A stretch of 29,203 nucleotides of DNA, from assembly GCA_023417885.1 (NCBI GenBank), contig JAEZED010000110.1, positions 1 to 29,203 on the forward strand, written 5' to 3'. How positions within the stretch are numbered: position 1 is the stretch's first letter; every line of letters begins with the position of its first letter. The DNA is from Planctomycetota bacterium (lineage in GTDB: Bacteria; Planctomycetota; Phycisphaerae; Tepidisphaerales; Tepidisphaeraceae). Position numbers and translations under genes: made by a program. Of the stretch, positions 1-6,810 are shown piece by piece. A model generated the notes under the pieces. It was not told the DNA's origin. It did not search any database and worked only from the letters and a program-made list of their open reading frames with translations.

Positions 1-79
1 GACGTCTCCCACCACACCCGCCCTCGTGTTCGGCCCGCTCCCCCCCGGAGCGGACGGACGGAATGTACGGCAGATGTAA

Positions 80-100
80 GGATTTTCAAGAAGAAAATCC
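80..100. promoter_or_regulatory. AT-rich hairpin upstream of radA
   Basis: A perfect 8-bp stem, GGATTTTC (80-87) and GAAAATCC (93-100), encloses the loop AAGAA and ends 14 bases before the radA ATG. It is strikingly AT-rich for this genome. It could be a leader hairpin, an operator, or the terminator of a gene lying to the left of the window. The sequence does not decide between these. Confidence 0.4.
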
Positions 101-114
101 GTAGACTGTTGGAC

Positions 115-1587
115 ATGGCCAAGGGCACGAAGATCCGGACGAATTTCCTCTGCCGCTCGTGCGGGTCGATGCACCCCAAGTGGATGGGCAAGTGCCCCGA
201 CTGCGGCGCCTGGGACTCGCTCGAGGAGACGCGCGAGCCGGGGCGCGACGACCGGCAGGACCGCGTCGCCGGCGCATTCCGGCGATCCGCCGGCACCGCC
301 GACATCACCCGCGGCGCGGTGCCCGTGCGCCTGAGCGATGTCGATGGCGTCAGCGCGCCGCGCCTGCCGAGCGGGATCGGCGAGTTCGATCGCGTGCTGG
401 GCGGGGGGCTCGTGCCGGGAATGGCGGTGCTCGTCGGCGGGGAGCCGGGCATCGGCAAGAGCACGCTGCTGCTCCAGGCGGCGGCGCGGTGGGCGGAGAG
501 CCTGAAGACACGGAGGCACGAAGGCACGGAGGCGCGAAGGGAGCCGGCGGGCGGCGATTCATCCGGCACGGCGGCTCCTGTCCTCTACGTGACGAGCGAG
601 GAATCTGCGGCGCAGACGAAGCTGCGTGCCGGGCGGCTGGGGATCGCGTCGTCGAACCTGCTGGTGCTGGCGGAGACGAACCTGGAGCGCATCGTGCACC
701 AGGTGGGTCAGACGGGGGCGGGGGTGGTGGTGATCGACTCGATCCAGATGGTCTACAAGCCGGACGTGCCGGCGGCGCCCGGGAGCGTGACGCAGCTTCG
801 CGACGCCTGCATGGACCTGGTGTACATGGCGAAGCAGACGGGCGTGCCGGTGGTGGTGGTGGGGCACGTGACGAAGGCGGGGACGCTGGCCGGGCCGAAG
901 ATCATCGAGCACATCGTGGACACGGTCGTCTACTTCGAGGGGGATCGGTTCCACGCGCACCGGATCGTGCGCTGCGTGAAGAACCGCTTCGGCGGAACGC
1001 ACGAGGTGGGCCTCTTCGAGATGGGCGACCGCGGGCTGACGGAGGTGGTGGACCCCGGCAAGCTCTTCGCCGAGCAGTACGGCGGGGCCAACCCGCCCAG
1101 CGGAAGCGTGCTGACGGCGGCGATGCAGGGGAGCCGGACGCTGCTTCTTGAAGTGCAGGCGCTGACGGCGGCGAGCGTGATCGGCGCGGCGCGCCGGAAG
1201 GTGAGCGGCTTCTCGAACGACCGGACGGCGATGATCATCGCGGTGCTGGAGAAGCGGGGAGATCTGAAGCTGGCGGCGGACGACGTGTTCGTGAACGTGG
1301 CGGGCGGCGTGAAGATCACGGAGCCCGCGGCGGACCTGGCGGGGGCGCTGGCGATCGCCAGCGCGCACTTCAATCGTCCGCTGTCGCCGGGCACCGTGGC
1401 GCTGGGAGAGCTCGGCCTGGGCGGAGAGGTTCGGCCGGTGAGCCAGCTCGAAGCCCGCCTGAAGGAGGCAGCGCGCCTGGGCGCGACGCACGCGATCGTC
1501 CCGCACCTCGGCGGGCGCAAGCTGAAGCTCGGCGGCATGGCCCTGCACGAGGTGAGGCGGCTGGAGCAGGCGATGGGGGAGTTGTGA
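115..1587 (+). CDS. radA: DNA repair protein RadA
   Basis: RadA is a RecA-like ATPase (DnaB-type helicase activity) that promotes branch migration and processing of recombination intermediates in the cytoplasm. The N-terminal zinc finger is complete (C13-x2-C16-x10-C27-x2-C30). The Walker A motif GGEPGIGKST is at about residues 105-114, a Walker B-like VVVIDSIQ follows, and the RadA-specific KNRFG motif is present. The C-terminal part is the Lon-protease-like domain, ending at the usual place. The ATG at 115 is preferred over a TTG two codons upstream because it gives the classic start MAKGTKIR. The protein is about 490 residues against the usual 450-460. The excess is a charged segment (SLKTRRHEGTEARREPAGG and following residues) between Walker A and the VLYVTSEES strand, and it coincides with a DNA repeat at 504-541. 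The neighbouring gene is convergent, so radA appears to be transcribed alone in this window. Confidence 0.97.
   Translation: MAKGTKIRTNFLCRSCGSMHPKWMGKCPDCGAWDSLEETREPGRDDRQDRVAGAFRRSAGTADITRGAVPVRLSDVDGVSAPRLPSGIGEFDRVLGGGLVPGMAVLVGGEPGIGKSTLLLQAAARWAESLKTRRHEGTEARREPAGGDSSGTAAPVLYVTSEESAAQTKLRAGRLGIASSNLLVLAETNLERIVHQVGQTGAGVVVIDSIQMVYKPDVPAAPGSVTQLRDACMDLVYMAKQTGVPVVVVGHVTKAGTLAGPKIIEHIVDTVVYFEGDRFHAHRIVRCVKNRFGGTHEVGLFEMGDRGLTEVVDPGKLFAEQYGGANPPSGSVLTAAMQGSRTLLLEVQALTAASVIGAARRKVSGFSNDRTAMIIAVLEKRGDLKLAADDVFVNVAGGVKITEPAADLAGALAIASAHFNRPLSPGTVALGELGLGGEVRPVSQLEARLKEAARLGATHAIVPHLGGRKLKLGGMALHEVRRLEQAMGEL
504..541. repeat. In-frame CACGGAGG/CACGAAGG tandem repeat inside radA
   Basis: The segment holds imperfect 9-10 base units of the form (A/G)CACGGAGG, CACGAAGG, CACGGAGG, GCGCGAAGG. 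It encodes the KTRRHEGTEARRE stretch, which is absent from typical RadA. Related purine-rich tandem repeats are common in intergenic DNA of planctomycetes and other bacteria. Here the repeat is read as protein without breaking the frame. Confidence 0.55.
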
Positions 1588-1605
1588 TCAGCGGCCGGAG
1601 AGAGC

Positions 1606-1766
1606 TGGCCACAGATGAACACGGATGCACACGGATTCAGAGGATGAGATCCTTCCGTGCGGAGGCTCGTTCAGCTTCGCGTGTGTCTTGAAGGCATTGA
1701 GAGCTGTGGCTCCCCCGGATGCTGACGCTCTGCTCATCCGTGTGCATCTGTGTTCATCTGTGGCCA
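1606..1766. repeat. 161-bp inverted-repeat element (CACAGATG family), copy 1
   Basis: The left arm at 1606-1636 and the right arm at 1736-1766 are inverted copies matching at 30 of 31 bases. Each is built from 10-11 base units such as CACAGATGAACA and CGGATGCACA. The roughly 99-base core shows no gene. The element fills the space between the convergent radA and DUF971 genes. Its right arm runs 13 bases into the DUF971 gene and supplies that gene's last codons and stop. No transposase is present, so it resembles a non-autonomous palindromic element. A second copy with a different core lies at 24367-24546. Confidence 0.8.
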
Positions 1767-2242
1767 ACATCGCCGATCTCGCGCAGGTAGGCGAAGGAGT
1801 AGATGCCGGTGTCGTGGCCGTCGGAGAAGACGAGCTTGAGGGCGTAGTTTCCGACGAGCTCGGCATGGGTGACGGTGATGGCGTCGTCGGCGCTGGCGAA
1901 GTTTCTCGGGAGGACGCTGAGGCTGAGGGTCTTTCGTTGGGGTGCGGGTTTTGAGGGAGTTGCCTGATCGGTTGGGGATGGATCGTGTTCGTTGGCTCCG
2001 CGTGAGGGTTGCTCACGGGTTGCGTCGTCCGGCTGCATGAGCTGGTGGGGGTCCTTGCCGGTGCGGAGCATCTTGCAGGCGGCGCAGGGGCAGAGTTGGC
2101 GCAGCTCGGTGATGGGGTAGGTGCTTTCGGCGCCGTTTGACCACTCGATGCGCAGCCGCTCGTCGCGCTTGAGATCGATGCGCGCCGGGGTCGGGGGGGC
2201 GTGGTGCGAAACGCTGGGATTTGGATTCCTGGGGTCCGGCAT
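1754..2242 (-). CDS. DUF971 (GBBH-like N-terminal domain) protein
   Basis: A small soluble protein of 162 residues whose domain resembles the N-terminal domain of gamma-butyrobetaine hydroxylase. Stand-alone or Mrp/ApbC-fused members are suspected to act in iron-sulfur metabolism, but the function is unproven. The family core is visible: an N-terminal beta segment (LRIEWSNGAESTYPITELR), the cysteine motif CPCAACK, and the C-terminal SDGHDTGIYSFAYLREIG. Family members are usually about 100-125 residues. The extra length is a low-complexity insert between the CPCAACK motif and the second half, rich in P, T and Q. Part of this insert is encoded by the palindromic repeat at 1998-2019. The last residues, GHR and stop, are read from the inverted-repeat element at 1606-1766. 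No clear Shine-Dalgarno sequence precedes the ATG. Confidence 0.85.
   Translation of the reverse strand: MPDPRNPNPSVSHHAPPTPARIDLKRDERLRIEWSNGAESTYPITELRQLCPCAACKMLRTGKDPHQLMQPDDATREQPSRGANEHDPSPTDQATPSKPAPQRKTLSLSVLPRNFASADDAITVTHAELVGNYALKLVFSDGHDTGIYSFAYLREIGDVGHR
1998..2019. repeat. 22-bp palindromic repeat, copy A (inside DUF971 gene)
   Basis: Inverted halves CGTGAG (2001-2006) and CTCACG (2012-2017) are flanked by CCG and GG. It differs from copy B (2351-2372) at two of 22 bases. On the minus strand it is translated in frame as TREQPSRG within the DUF971 protein. Confidence 0.65.
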
Positions 2243-2350
2243 GGCGTGCGTTCTGCGCTTCGATCGGGTCGGTGGGGGTCGTCGATCCGGATCGGTGCTG
2301 CGTCGATCCGTTCCGATTGGCTTTGTTCACCCCACTCGTTTCCGTCGGCC

Positions 2351-2372
2351 CCGCGTGAGCATTGCTCACGGG
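2351..2372. repeat. 22-bp palindromic repeat, copy B (intergenic)
   Basis: CGTGAGC (2354-2360), loop ATT, GCTCACG (2364-2370): a perfect 7-bp stem. It sits in the 322-bp gap between DUF971 (ends 2242) and the response regulator (starts 2565). Apart from this repeat and a weak promoter-like stretch near 2483, nothing else was recognised in the gap. The flanks (CGTYGGCYCC before the repeat) are shared with copy A, so the unit is probably a little longer than 22 bases. Confidence 0.65.
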
Positions 2373-2482
2373 CTCTTTTCTTCTTTCAGCATAGCGCCCG
2401 GGCCTGGCACGTCGGGTGGGGCCCGGTGGCGCGGGTTCGCGTTAAGGATGGACGGGGATCGGGTTAAGAGCTTGTGAGCCGG

Positions 2483-2511
2483 TTGACAATGTCTCGCGGT
2501 TGTCGATCAAT
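2483..2511 (+). promoter_or_regulatory. Possible housekeeping promoter for the response regulator
   Basis: A perfect TTGACA hexamer at 2483-2488 is followed, 17 bases later, by ATCAAT (2506-2511), a weak -10 match. It lies about 55 bases before the response-regulator ATG. Only the -35 is convincing, and planctomycete promoter consensus sequences are poorly known. Confidence 0.3.
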
Positions 2512-2564
2512 CGACCGTCGGCAAGGGGTCTGCGGCGGGGGCGCTATCGAGGCGGTGCAGGATC

Positions 2565-3335
2565 ATGTCCACGATTACCATTCCGTTGCCTATGCCCACG
2601 TCCACGACCTCCGGGAGCAGTCCTGACCGCCCGAGCCGCCCGATCGTGCTGGTGGTGGACGACGAGCTGGACCTCGTCGAGATGATCACCCTGAACCTGG
2701 AGCGCAACGGCTTCGCCGTGCTGGCGGCGACAGACGGGCGGCGCGCGCTGGAGCTGGCGCAGAAGCACCGCCCGGCGCTGATCCTGCTGGACGTGATGCT
2801 GCCCGGGATGGAGGGGACGGAAGTGGCGCGCCGCCTGCGCGCCGAGCGGGCGACGGACCAGATCCCGATCATCATGCTCACGGCGCGCACGGAGGAGACG
2901 GACGTCGTCGTCGGGTTGACGCTCGGCGCCGACGACTACGTCACCAAGCCGTTCAGCATGAAGGTGCTCATGGCGCGCGTGAAGGCGATGCTCCGGCGCG
3001 GCCGGCCGCCCGCCGAGCCGCAGGACGAGAACGGCCTGCTGCGCGCCGGGCCGCTGGTGATGGACACCAACCGGCATGAGACGACGGTTGATGGCCACGC
3101 GGTGAAGCTGACGCTGACGGAGTTCAAGCTGCTTCGAGCGCTGGTGGAGGCGCGGGGGCGCGTCCTCTCGCGCGACCGCCTGATGGACAAGGCGATGGGG
3201 GAGGACGTCTTCGTGACTGACCGGGCCATCGACGTCCACGTGACGAGCATCCGCAAGAAGCTCGGCGACGCCGCCTGGCTCGTCCACACCGTCCGCGGCG
3301 TGGGATATCGCCTCCAGGAGGAGCGCGAGGATTGA
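2565..3335 (+). CDS. OmpR/PhoB-family response regulator
   Basis: A two-component transcription factor. The receiver domain (about residues 27-140) has the acidic pair D32-D33, the phospho-acceptor D76 in LILLDVMLPG, T106 and K128 in YVTKPF. The C-terminal winged-helix DNA-binding domain (about 155-250) shows the family signature running from LTLTEFKLLRAL through the RVLSRDRLMD helix to DVHVTSIRKKLG and the VRGVGYRL wing. The first 25 residues are a Ser/Thr/Pro-rich tail of low conservation. A second ATG at codon 10 could be the real start, because the only AGGA lies just two bases from the first ATG. No kinase gene is adjacent. The nearest partner is the PhoR-like kinase at 8676-10169 on the other strand, so pairing the two as PhoB/PhoR is an inference. 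Confidence 0.92.
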   Translation: MSTITIPLPMPTSTTSGSSPDRPSRPIVLVVDDELDLVEMITLNLERNGFAVLAATDGRRALELAQKHRPALILLDVMLPGMEGTEVARRLRAERATDQIPIIMLTARTEETDVVVGLTLGADDYVTKPFSMKVLMARVKAMLRRGRPPAEPQDENGLLRAGPLVMDTNRHETTVDGHAVKLTLTEFKLLRALVEARGRVLSRDRLMDKAMGEDVFVTDRAIDVHVTSIRKKLGDAAWLVHTVRGVGYRLQEERED

Positions 3336-3371
3336 CTTGCGCGTGGCCGCGACGGCGTGGCGCCCCAGAAT

Positions 3372-3405
3372 GACGCAAAGGCGCAAAGGGCGCACAGAGA
3401 GAGCA
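3372..3405. repeat. ACGCAAAGG/CGCAAAGGG tandem repeat
   Basis: Adjacent degenerate units ACGCAAAGG, CGCAAAGGG and CGCACAGAG form a purine-rich array downstream of the response-regulator stop. This type of ~9-base array is widespread in intergenic DNA of planctomycetes and other phyla. It lies in the 319-bp space before the DoxX gene, where otherwise only the promoter candidate at 3545-3571 was found. No inverted partner arm was seen. Confidence 0.55.
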
Positions 3406-3544
3406 AAGCGGAGGAGATGGCGCGTGCGGGGCGACGCAAATGCCCGCCCCGGCGCCGCTCCGTCGCTCACGCAGGCGAGACACTCTCCCCGGCGCGAGCC
3501 GGCGTTGGCTCGTGCGCTTGGGAGCAATTTTTTTCCTGCCGCCG

Positions 3545-3571
3545 TGTCGATTTCGGCGGCGGTTGTTCGAC
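3545..3571 (+). promoter_or_regulatory. Candidate ECF42-type promoter (TGTCGA-N17-CGAC)
   Basis: TGTCGA at 3545-3550 is followed after 17 bases by CGAC at 3568-3571. This matches the -35 TGTCGA and -10 CGA elements reported for ECF42 sigma factors. It lies about 85 bases before the first ATG of the DoxX-YCII-YCII-sigma operon, which itself encodes an ECF42-like factor, so autoregulation is the natural reading. The site and spacing are seen in the sequence. The link to this sigma factor is inferred. Confidence 0.6.
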
Positions 3572-3654
3572 GTCCCTGTAGAAACGCCATCCGCGAGCCA
3601 TGAGAACGGGCAGAGCGGGTGAAATCGTCGCAACAGGATCAACGGAGAACAGCC

Positions 3655-4158
3655 ATGTCCACCACCTCCACCACCCCCACCACGTCCTCCAGCACGCATG
3701 ACACGTCCACGACGTCGAGCGGCGCCCGGCTCGCCGGGCGGATCATCAGCGGCCTGTGCGGCCTGTTCCTGCTCATGGACGGCGTGATGAAGCTCTTCAA
3801 GCCCGCGCCCGTCGTGGAGGGAACGGTCTCCCTCGGCTATCGCGAGAGCGCGATCGTCCCCATCGGGCTGGTGCTGGTGGCGTGCACGCTCCTCTTCCTG
3901 ATCCCGCGGACGGCGGTGCTGGGGGCGATCCTGCTCACCGGCTACCTCGGCGGGGCGGTCGCTACGCACGTGCGCGTCGGCGCGCCGCTCTTCAGCCACA
4001 CGCTCTTCCCGGTCTATCTCGGGGTGCTGATCTGGCTCGGCCTGCTCCTGCGCGAGTCGCGCCTGCGCACGCTGCTCCCGCTGCGGAACATGCCGGGTGA
4101 CGATGTGAGCCGGCAGGCCGATCCGGCCGCCGCCCCTCAGCCCGTCACTTCGGCCTAA
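3655..4158 (+). CDS. DoxX-like integral membrane protein
   Basis: A 167-residue protein of the DoxX-like (DoxX_2) family. A disordered Ser/Thr-rich N-terminus of about 22 residues is followed by four hydrophobic helices: around IISGLCGLFLLMDGVMKLF, IVPIGLVLVACTLLFLI, LGAILLTGYLGGAVATHV and LFPVYLGVLIWLGLLL. The GYLGGAVATHVR segment and the small residues in helix 3 are typical of this family. The biochemical role is unknown; relatives are often found beside ECF sigma factors and YCII proteins. The start is set by GGAG at 3644-3647, seven bases before the ATG at 3655. A GTG twelve codons upstream has no such site. It is the first gene of the sigma-factor operon. Confidence 0.82.
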   Translation: MSTTSTTPTTSSSTHDTSTTSSGARLAGRIISGLCGLFLLMDGVMKLFKPAPVVEGTVSLGYRESAIVPIGLVLVACTLLFLIPRTAVLGAILLTGYLGGAVATHVRVGAPLFSHTLFPVYLGVLIWLGLLLRESRLRTLLPLRNMPGDDVSRQADPAAAPQPVTSA

Positions 4159-4211
4159 GCCCCGGCGCGCACCGAAACACGCAGCAACGTCAACAGACAA
4201 AGGAGATTGCC

Positions 4212-4634
4212 ATGCGATTCATGATGCTTGTGATTCCGAAGGGATACGAGTCGGCGGCGCCGGGCACCATGCCCGACCCGAAGGACGTCGAGCGGATGAT
4301 GGAGTTCAACCGCTCGCTGCACGAGGCCGGCATCCTGCTGGCGATGGACGGGCTGCACCCGCCCTCGGTCGGCGCGCGGGTGAGCTTTCATGGCGGAAAG
4401 CCGAAGGTGACCGATGGCCCGTTCGCCGAGGCCAAGGAGGTGCTGGGCGGTTACTGGATGATCGACGTGCCGTCGAAGGCCGACGCAATCGAGTGGGCCA
4501 AGCGCTGCCCGATGGGGGACGACGAGATCATCGAGATCCGCCAGGTGCATGAGATGGACGACTACACCGACGACGTGCGCAAGGCGGCGGAGGGATTCGA
4601 CAATCTGAGGCGCTCGGCTGCGGAGCGCAAGTAA
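4212..4634 (+). CDS. YCII/DGPF-domain protein 1
   Basis: A 140-residue cytoplasmic protein of the YCII-related superfamily, with a ferredoxin-like fold. It carries the TDGPFAEAKEVLGGYWM segment that gives the DGPF group its name. YciI-type proteins have a conserved His/Asp pair and are suspected to be small enzymes, but no reaction is established for DGPF members. A strong AAAGGAGA site lies before the ATG. It follows the DoxX gene by 53 bases and precedes a paralogue and the sigma factor. This is the genomic association described for ECF42 sigma factors, whose regulated targets are DGPF genes. Confidence 0.9.
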   Translation: MRFMMLVIPKGYESAAPGTMPDPKDVERMMEFNRSLHEAGILLAMDGLHPPSVGARVSFHGGKPKVTDGPFAEAKEVLGGYWMIDVPSKADAIEWAKRCPMGDDEIIEIRQVHEMDDYTDDVRKAAEGFDNLRRSAAERK

Positions 4635-4670
4635 CCGGGGCTTTGAAGTTTCGATCTCAGGAAGTGCCAT

Positions 4671-4689
4671 GCCCGCCGGTTCGGCGGGC
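4671..4689. promoter_or_regulatory. GC-rich hairpin between the two YCII genes
   Basis: A perfect 8-bp stem, GCCCGCCG (4671-4678) and CGGCGGGC (4682-4689), has a 3-base loop and ends 21 bases before the second YCII start. It could tune relative expression within the operon mRNA. It is also close in sequence to the CCCGC/GCGGG REP hairpins further right and may be a variant copy. Confidence 0.5.
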
Positions 4690-4710
4690 GCAACCGAAGG
4701 AGTGACAGCC

Positions 4711-5139
4711 ATGCGAGTGATGGTTCTGATCAAGGCGAACGAGCAGTCGGAGCAGGGGATCATGCCCAGCGAACGGCTGATGACGGAGATGGGGGCCTTC
4801 AACGAGGAGCTTGTGAAGGCGGGCGTGATGCTCGCCGGCGAGGGACTGCATCCCAGCTCCCGCGGGAAGCGCGTGCGGCTCGAGGGGGATCGCGTGTCGG
4901 TGATCGACGGCCCCTTCGCGGAGACGAAGGAGCTGATCGCCGGCTTCTGGCTCTGGCAGGTGCGGTCGATGGAGGAGGCGATCGAGTGGGTGAAGCGCTG
5001 CCCGAAGCCGGACGAAGGGACGGTGGGCGAGATCGAGATCCGCGTCATTGGCGAGTTGGAGGATTTCGGCGAGGCGATCACCCCGGAGCTGCGCGCCCAG
5101 GAGGAGCGACTGCGGGCGGAGATTGAGAGCCGCGGTTGA
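4711..5139 (+). CDS. YCII/DGPF-domain protein 2
   Basis: A 142-residue paralogue of the preceding gene. The same core is present: MRVMVLIKA strand, AGVMLAGEGLHPS, the IDGPFAETKELIAGFW motif and the EAIEWVKRCPKP helix. The charged C-terminal helix ending in RAEIESRG is longer than in the first copy. The ATG at 4711 has GAAGGAG about nine bases upstream; an in-frame ATG 14 codons earlier would add an unrelated Gly/Ala stretch and overlap the hairpin at 4671-4689. The sigma-factor gene begins 30 bases downstream, so the genes are almost certainly co-transcribed. The duplication suggests a heteromer or two related substrates, but this is not shown. Confidence 0.9.
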   Translation: MRVMVLIKANEQSEQGIMPSERLMTEMGAFNEELVKAGVMLAGEGLHPSSRGKRVRLEGDRVSVIDGPFAETKELIAGFWLWQVRSMEEAIEWVKRCPKPDEGTVGEIEIRVIGELEDFGEAITPELRAQEERLRAEIESRG

Positions 5140-5169
5140 GCTTCGCGGGCGCGATGCGAAGATGACTGC

Positions 5170-6501
5170 ATGCCCCCCGCATCCACCGGCGATGCCCATC
5201 GCGCCATCGAGGCGGTCTGGCGGATCGAGTCGGCCCGGCTCATTGCCGGGCTGGCTCGCCGCGTGGGGGATGTGGGCCTTGCCGAGGAGTTGGCGCAGGA
5301 CGCGCTGGTCGCGGCGCTGGAGCAGTGGCCGGCCCAGGGCGTGCCGGAGAACCCCGGCGCCTGGCTGATGGCGACCGCGAGGAACCGCGCGATCGACCAG
5401 ATCCGCCGCGATCGCCGGCTCGCGGAAAAGCAGCGGGAGATCGCCCGCGGGCTGGAGCCCGCGCACGATGCCGCCGCCGACCTGGATGCGGCGATCGATG
5501 ACGACGTGGGGGACGACCTGCTCCGGCTCGTGTTCGCCGCGTGTCACCCGGCGCTCTCGACCGATGCGCGCGTCGCCCTGGTGCTGCGCCTGCTGGGGGG
5601 GCTGACGACGGAGGAGATCGCCCGGGCCTTCCTCGCGAGCGAGGCGACCATCGCGCAGCGGATCGTGCGCGCAAAGCGCACGCTGAACGAGAAGCAGGTG
5701 GCGATCGAGGTGCCGCGTGGCGAGGAATTGGTCGAGCGGCTCGCGTCGGTGCTCGAGGTGATCTACCTGGTGTTCAACGAGGGATACACCGCCACCGCCG
5801 GCAAGGACTGGACGCGCCCGGACCTGTGCGAGGAGGCGCTGCGGCTTGGGCGCATCCTCCAGGGGCTGTTGCCCGCGGAGCCGGAGGTGCACGGGCTGGC
5901 GGGGCTGATGGAGCTCCAGGCGTCGCGCCTGTGGGCGCGGGTGGGGCGATCGGGCGAGCCGGTGCTGCTGCTGGACCAGAACCGGGCGTTGTGGGATCGC
6001 CTGCTCATTCAGCGGGGGCTTGCGGCGCTGGAAAGGGCGCGCGAGGCGGGGCGGGCGCTCGTGATGGCCCGCGCCGCCGCCGGCTACGCGCCGCCGCAGG
6101 AGGATGCCTACTTTGCCGGCCCCTACACGCTCCAGGCGGAGATCGCCGCGTGTCATGCCCGCGCGCGAACGCCGGAGGAGACGGACTGGCGGCGCATCGT
6201 GGCGCTGTATGGCGCGCTGGCGACGATCATGCCGTCGCCGGTGGTTGAGTTGAACCGTGCGGTGGCGGTGTCGATGGCCCGGGGGCCGCAGGCAGCGCTG
6301 GAGATGGTCGATGCCCTCGCCGGCGATCCGGCGCTGGCGGACTATCACCTGCTGCCGAGCGTGCGCGGGGATCTGCTGGAGAAGCTGGGCCGGTGCGAGG
6401 AGGCGGTCGCGGAGTACGAGCGTGCTGCGTCGCTGGCGCGGAATGAGCGCGAGCGCGACCTGCTCCTGGATCGCGCGCGCCGGTGCAGCCCCGCCCGCTG
6501 A
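5170..6501 (+). CDS. ECF42-type RNA polymerase sigma factor with C-terminal extension (DUF6596)
   Basis: A sigma-70-family factor of 443 residues. Sigma region 2 spans about residues 15-85 (LAEELAQDALVAALEQW, then WLMATARNRAIDQIRRDRR). The linker carries the group hallmark DDLLRLVFAACHPAL. Region 4 is at about 132-172, with the helix-turn-helix LTTEEIARAFLASEATIAQRI. After that come the hallmark YLVFNEGYTAT and a long helical, TPR-like extension. This architecture with neighbouring DGPF genes defines group ECF42, which lacks a classic anti-sigma factor; the extension is thought to be required for activity. No anti-sigma gene is seen here. The last codons and the TGA stop lie within a REP hairpin at 6494-6507, so the final residues (CSPAR) may be repeat-derived. 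The start has no strong ribosome binding site. Confidence 0.93.
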   Translation: MPPASTGDAHRAIEAVWRIESARLIAGLARRVGDVGLAEELAQDALVAALEQWPAQGVPENPGAWLMATARNRAIDQIRRDRRLAEKQREIARGLEPAHDAAADLDAAIDDDVGDDLLRLVFAACHPALSTDARVALVLRLLGGLTTEEIARAFLASEATIAQRIVRAKRTLNEKQVAIEVPRGEELVERLASVLEVIYLVFNEGYTATAGKDWTRPDLCEEALRLGRILQGLLPAEPEVHGLAGLMELQASRLWARVGRSGEPVLLLDQNRALWDRLLIQRGLAALERAREAGRALVMARAAAGYAPPQEDAYFAGPYTLQAEIAACHARARTPEETDWRRIVALYGALATIMPSPVVELNRAVAVSMARGPQAALEMVDALAGDPALADYHLLPSVRGDLLEKLGRCEEAVAEYERAASLARNERERDLLLDRARRCSPAR

Positions 6502-6507
6502 AGCGGG
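6494..6507. repeat. REP hairpin 1 (carries the sigma-factor stop codon)
   Basis: CCCGC-TGAA-GCGGG, continuing as CTCGCCTC on the right. The loop TGA is the stop codon of the sigma factor (6499-6501). With its flanks it is the inverted partner of REP hairpin 3: about 26 bases are shared in opposite orientation. Confidence 0.8.
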
Positions 6508-6696
6508 CTCGCCTCGAGCGCTGTCAGTCGAGTTGCGTGCTCGCGCCCATGCGTTTGATTCGAGGCTGGCTAGAAGAAGGCTCGCATCTTTTGCGTTGTG
6601 CGGTGCCAAGGTCGCACTCTGGTGCAGCATCTCAGACGATGTACGGGTGAGGACAAGGCGCCCCCTCCCCCCGTGCGTGCTTTGGGAGAGGCCAGA

Positions 6697-6708
6697 CCGC
6701 TTTAGCGG
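6697..6708. repeat. REP hairpin 2 (degenerate)
   Basis: CCGC-TTTA-GCGG followed by GCGAG. It is a shorter, diverged form of the CCCGC-N4-GCGGG repeat between the two better copies. Confidence 0.5.
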
Positions 6709-6796
6709 GCGAGTCGGAAGTATTGCCTCAAGTGTGCTTGCGCAGGCATTGCCACCCCTCCATCTCGTTCAACAGTCACACCTCGAATGAGGCGAG

Positions 6797-6810
6797 CCCG
6801 CTTCAGCGGG
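6797..6810. repeat. REP hairpin 3
   Basis: CCCGC-TTCA-GCGGG preceded by GAGGCGAG and followed by CGGG. It is the reverse complement of REP 1 with its flank. It lies 59 bases upstream of the transposase ATG. Confidence 0.8.

Noticed and set aside
504..541. CRISPR-like array in radA
   Set aside because: The units are about 9 bases, contiguous, degenerate and within a coding region, with no spacers.
1588..2016. A possible 142-codon minus-strand gene ending beyond DUF971
   Set aside because: It reads through the inverted-repeat element in another frame and overlaps the DUF971 gene. The peptide from the repeat (TDEHRCTRM-like) is a known kind of artefact of such repeats.
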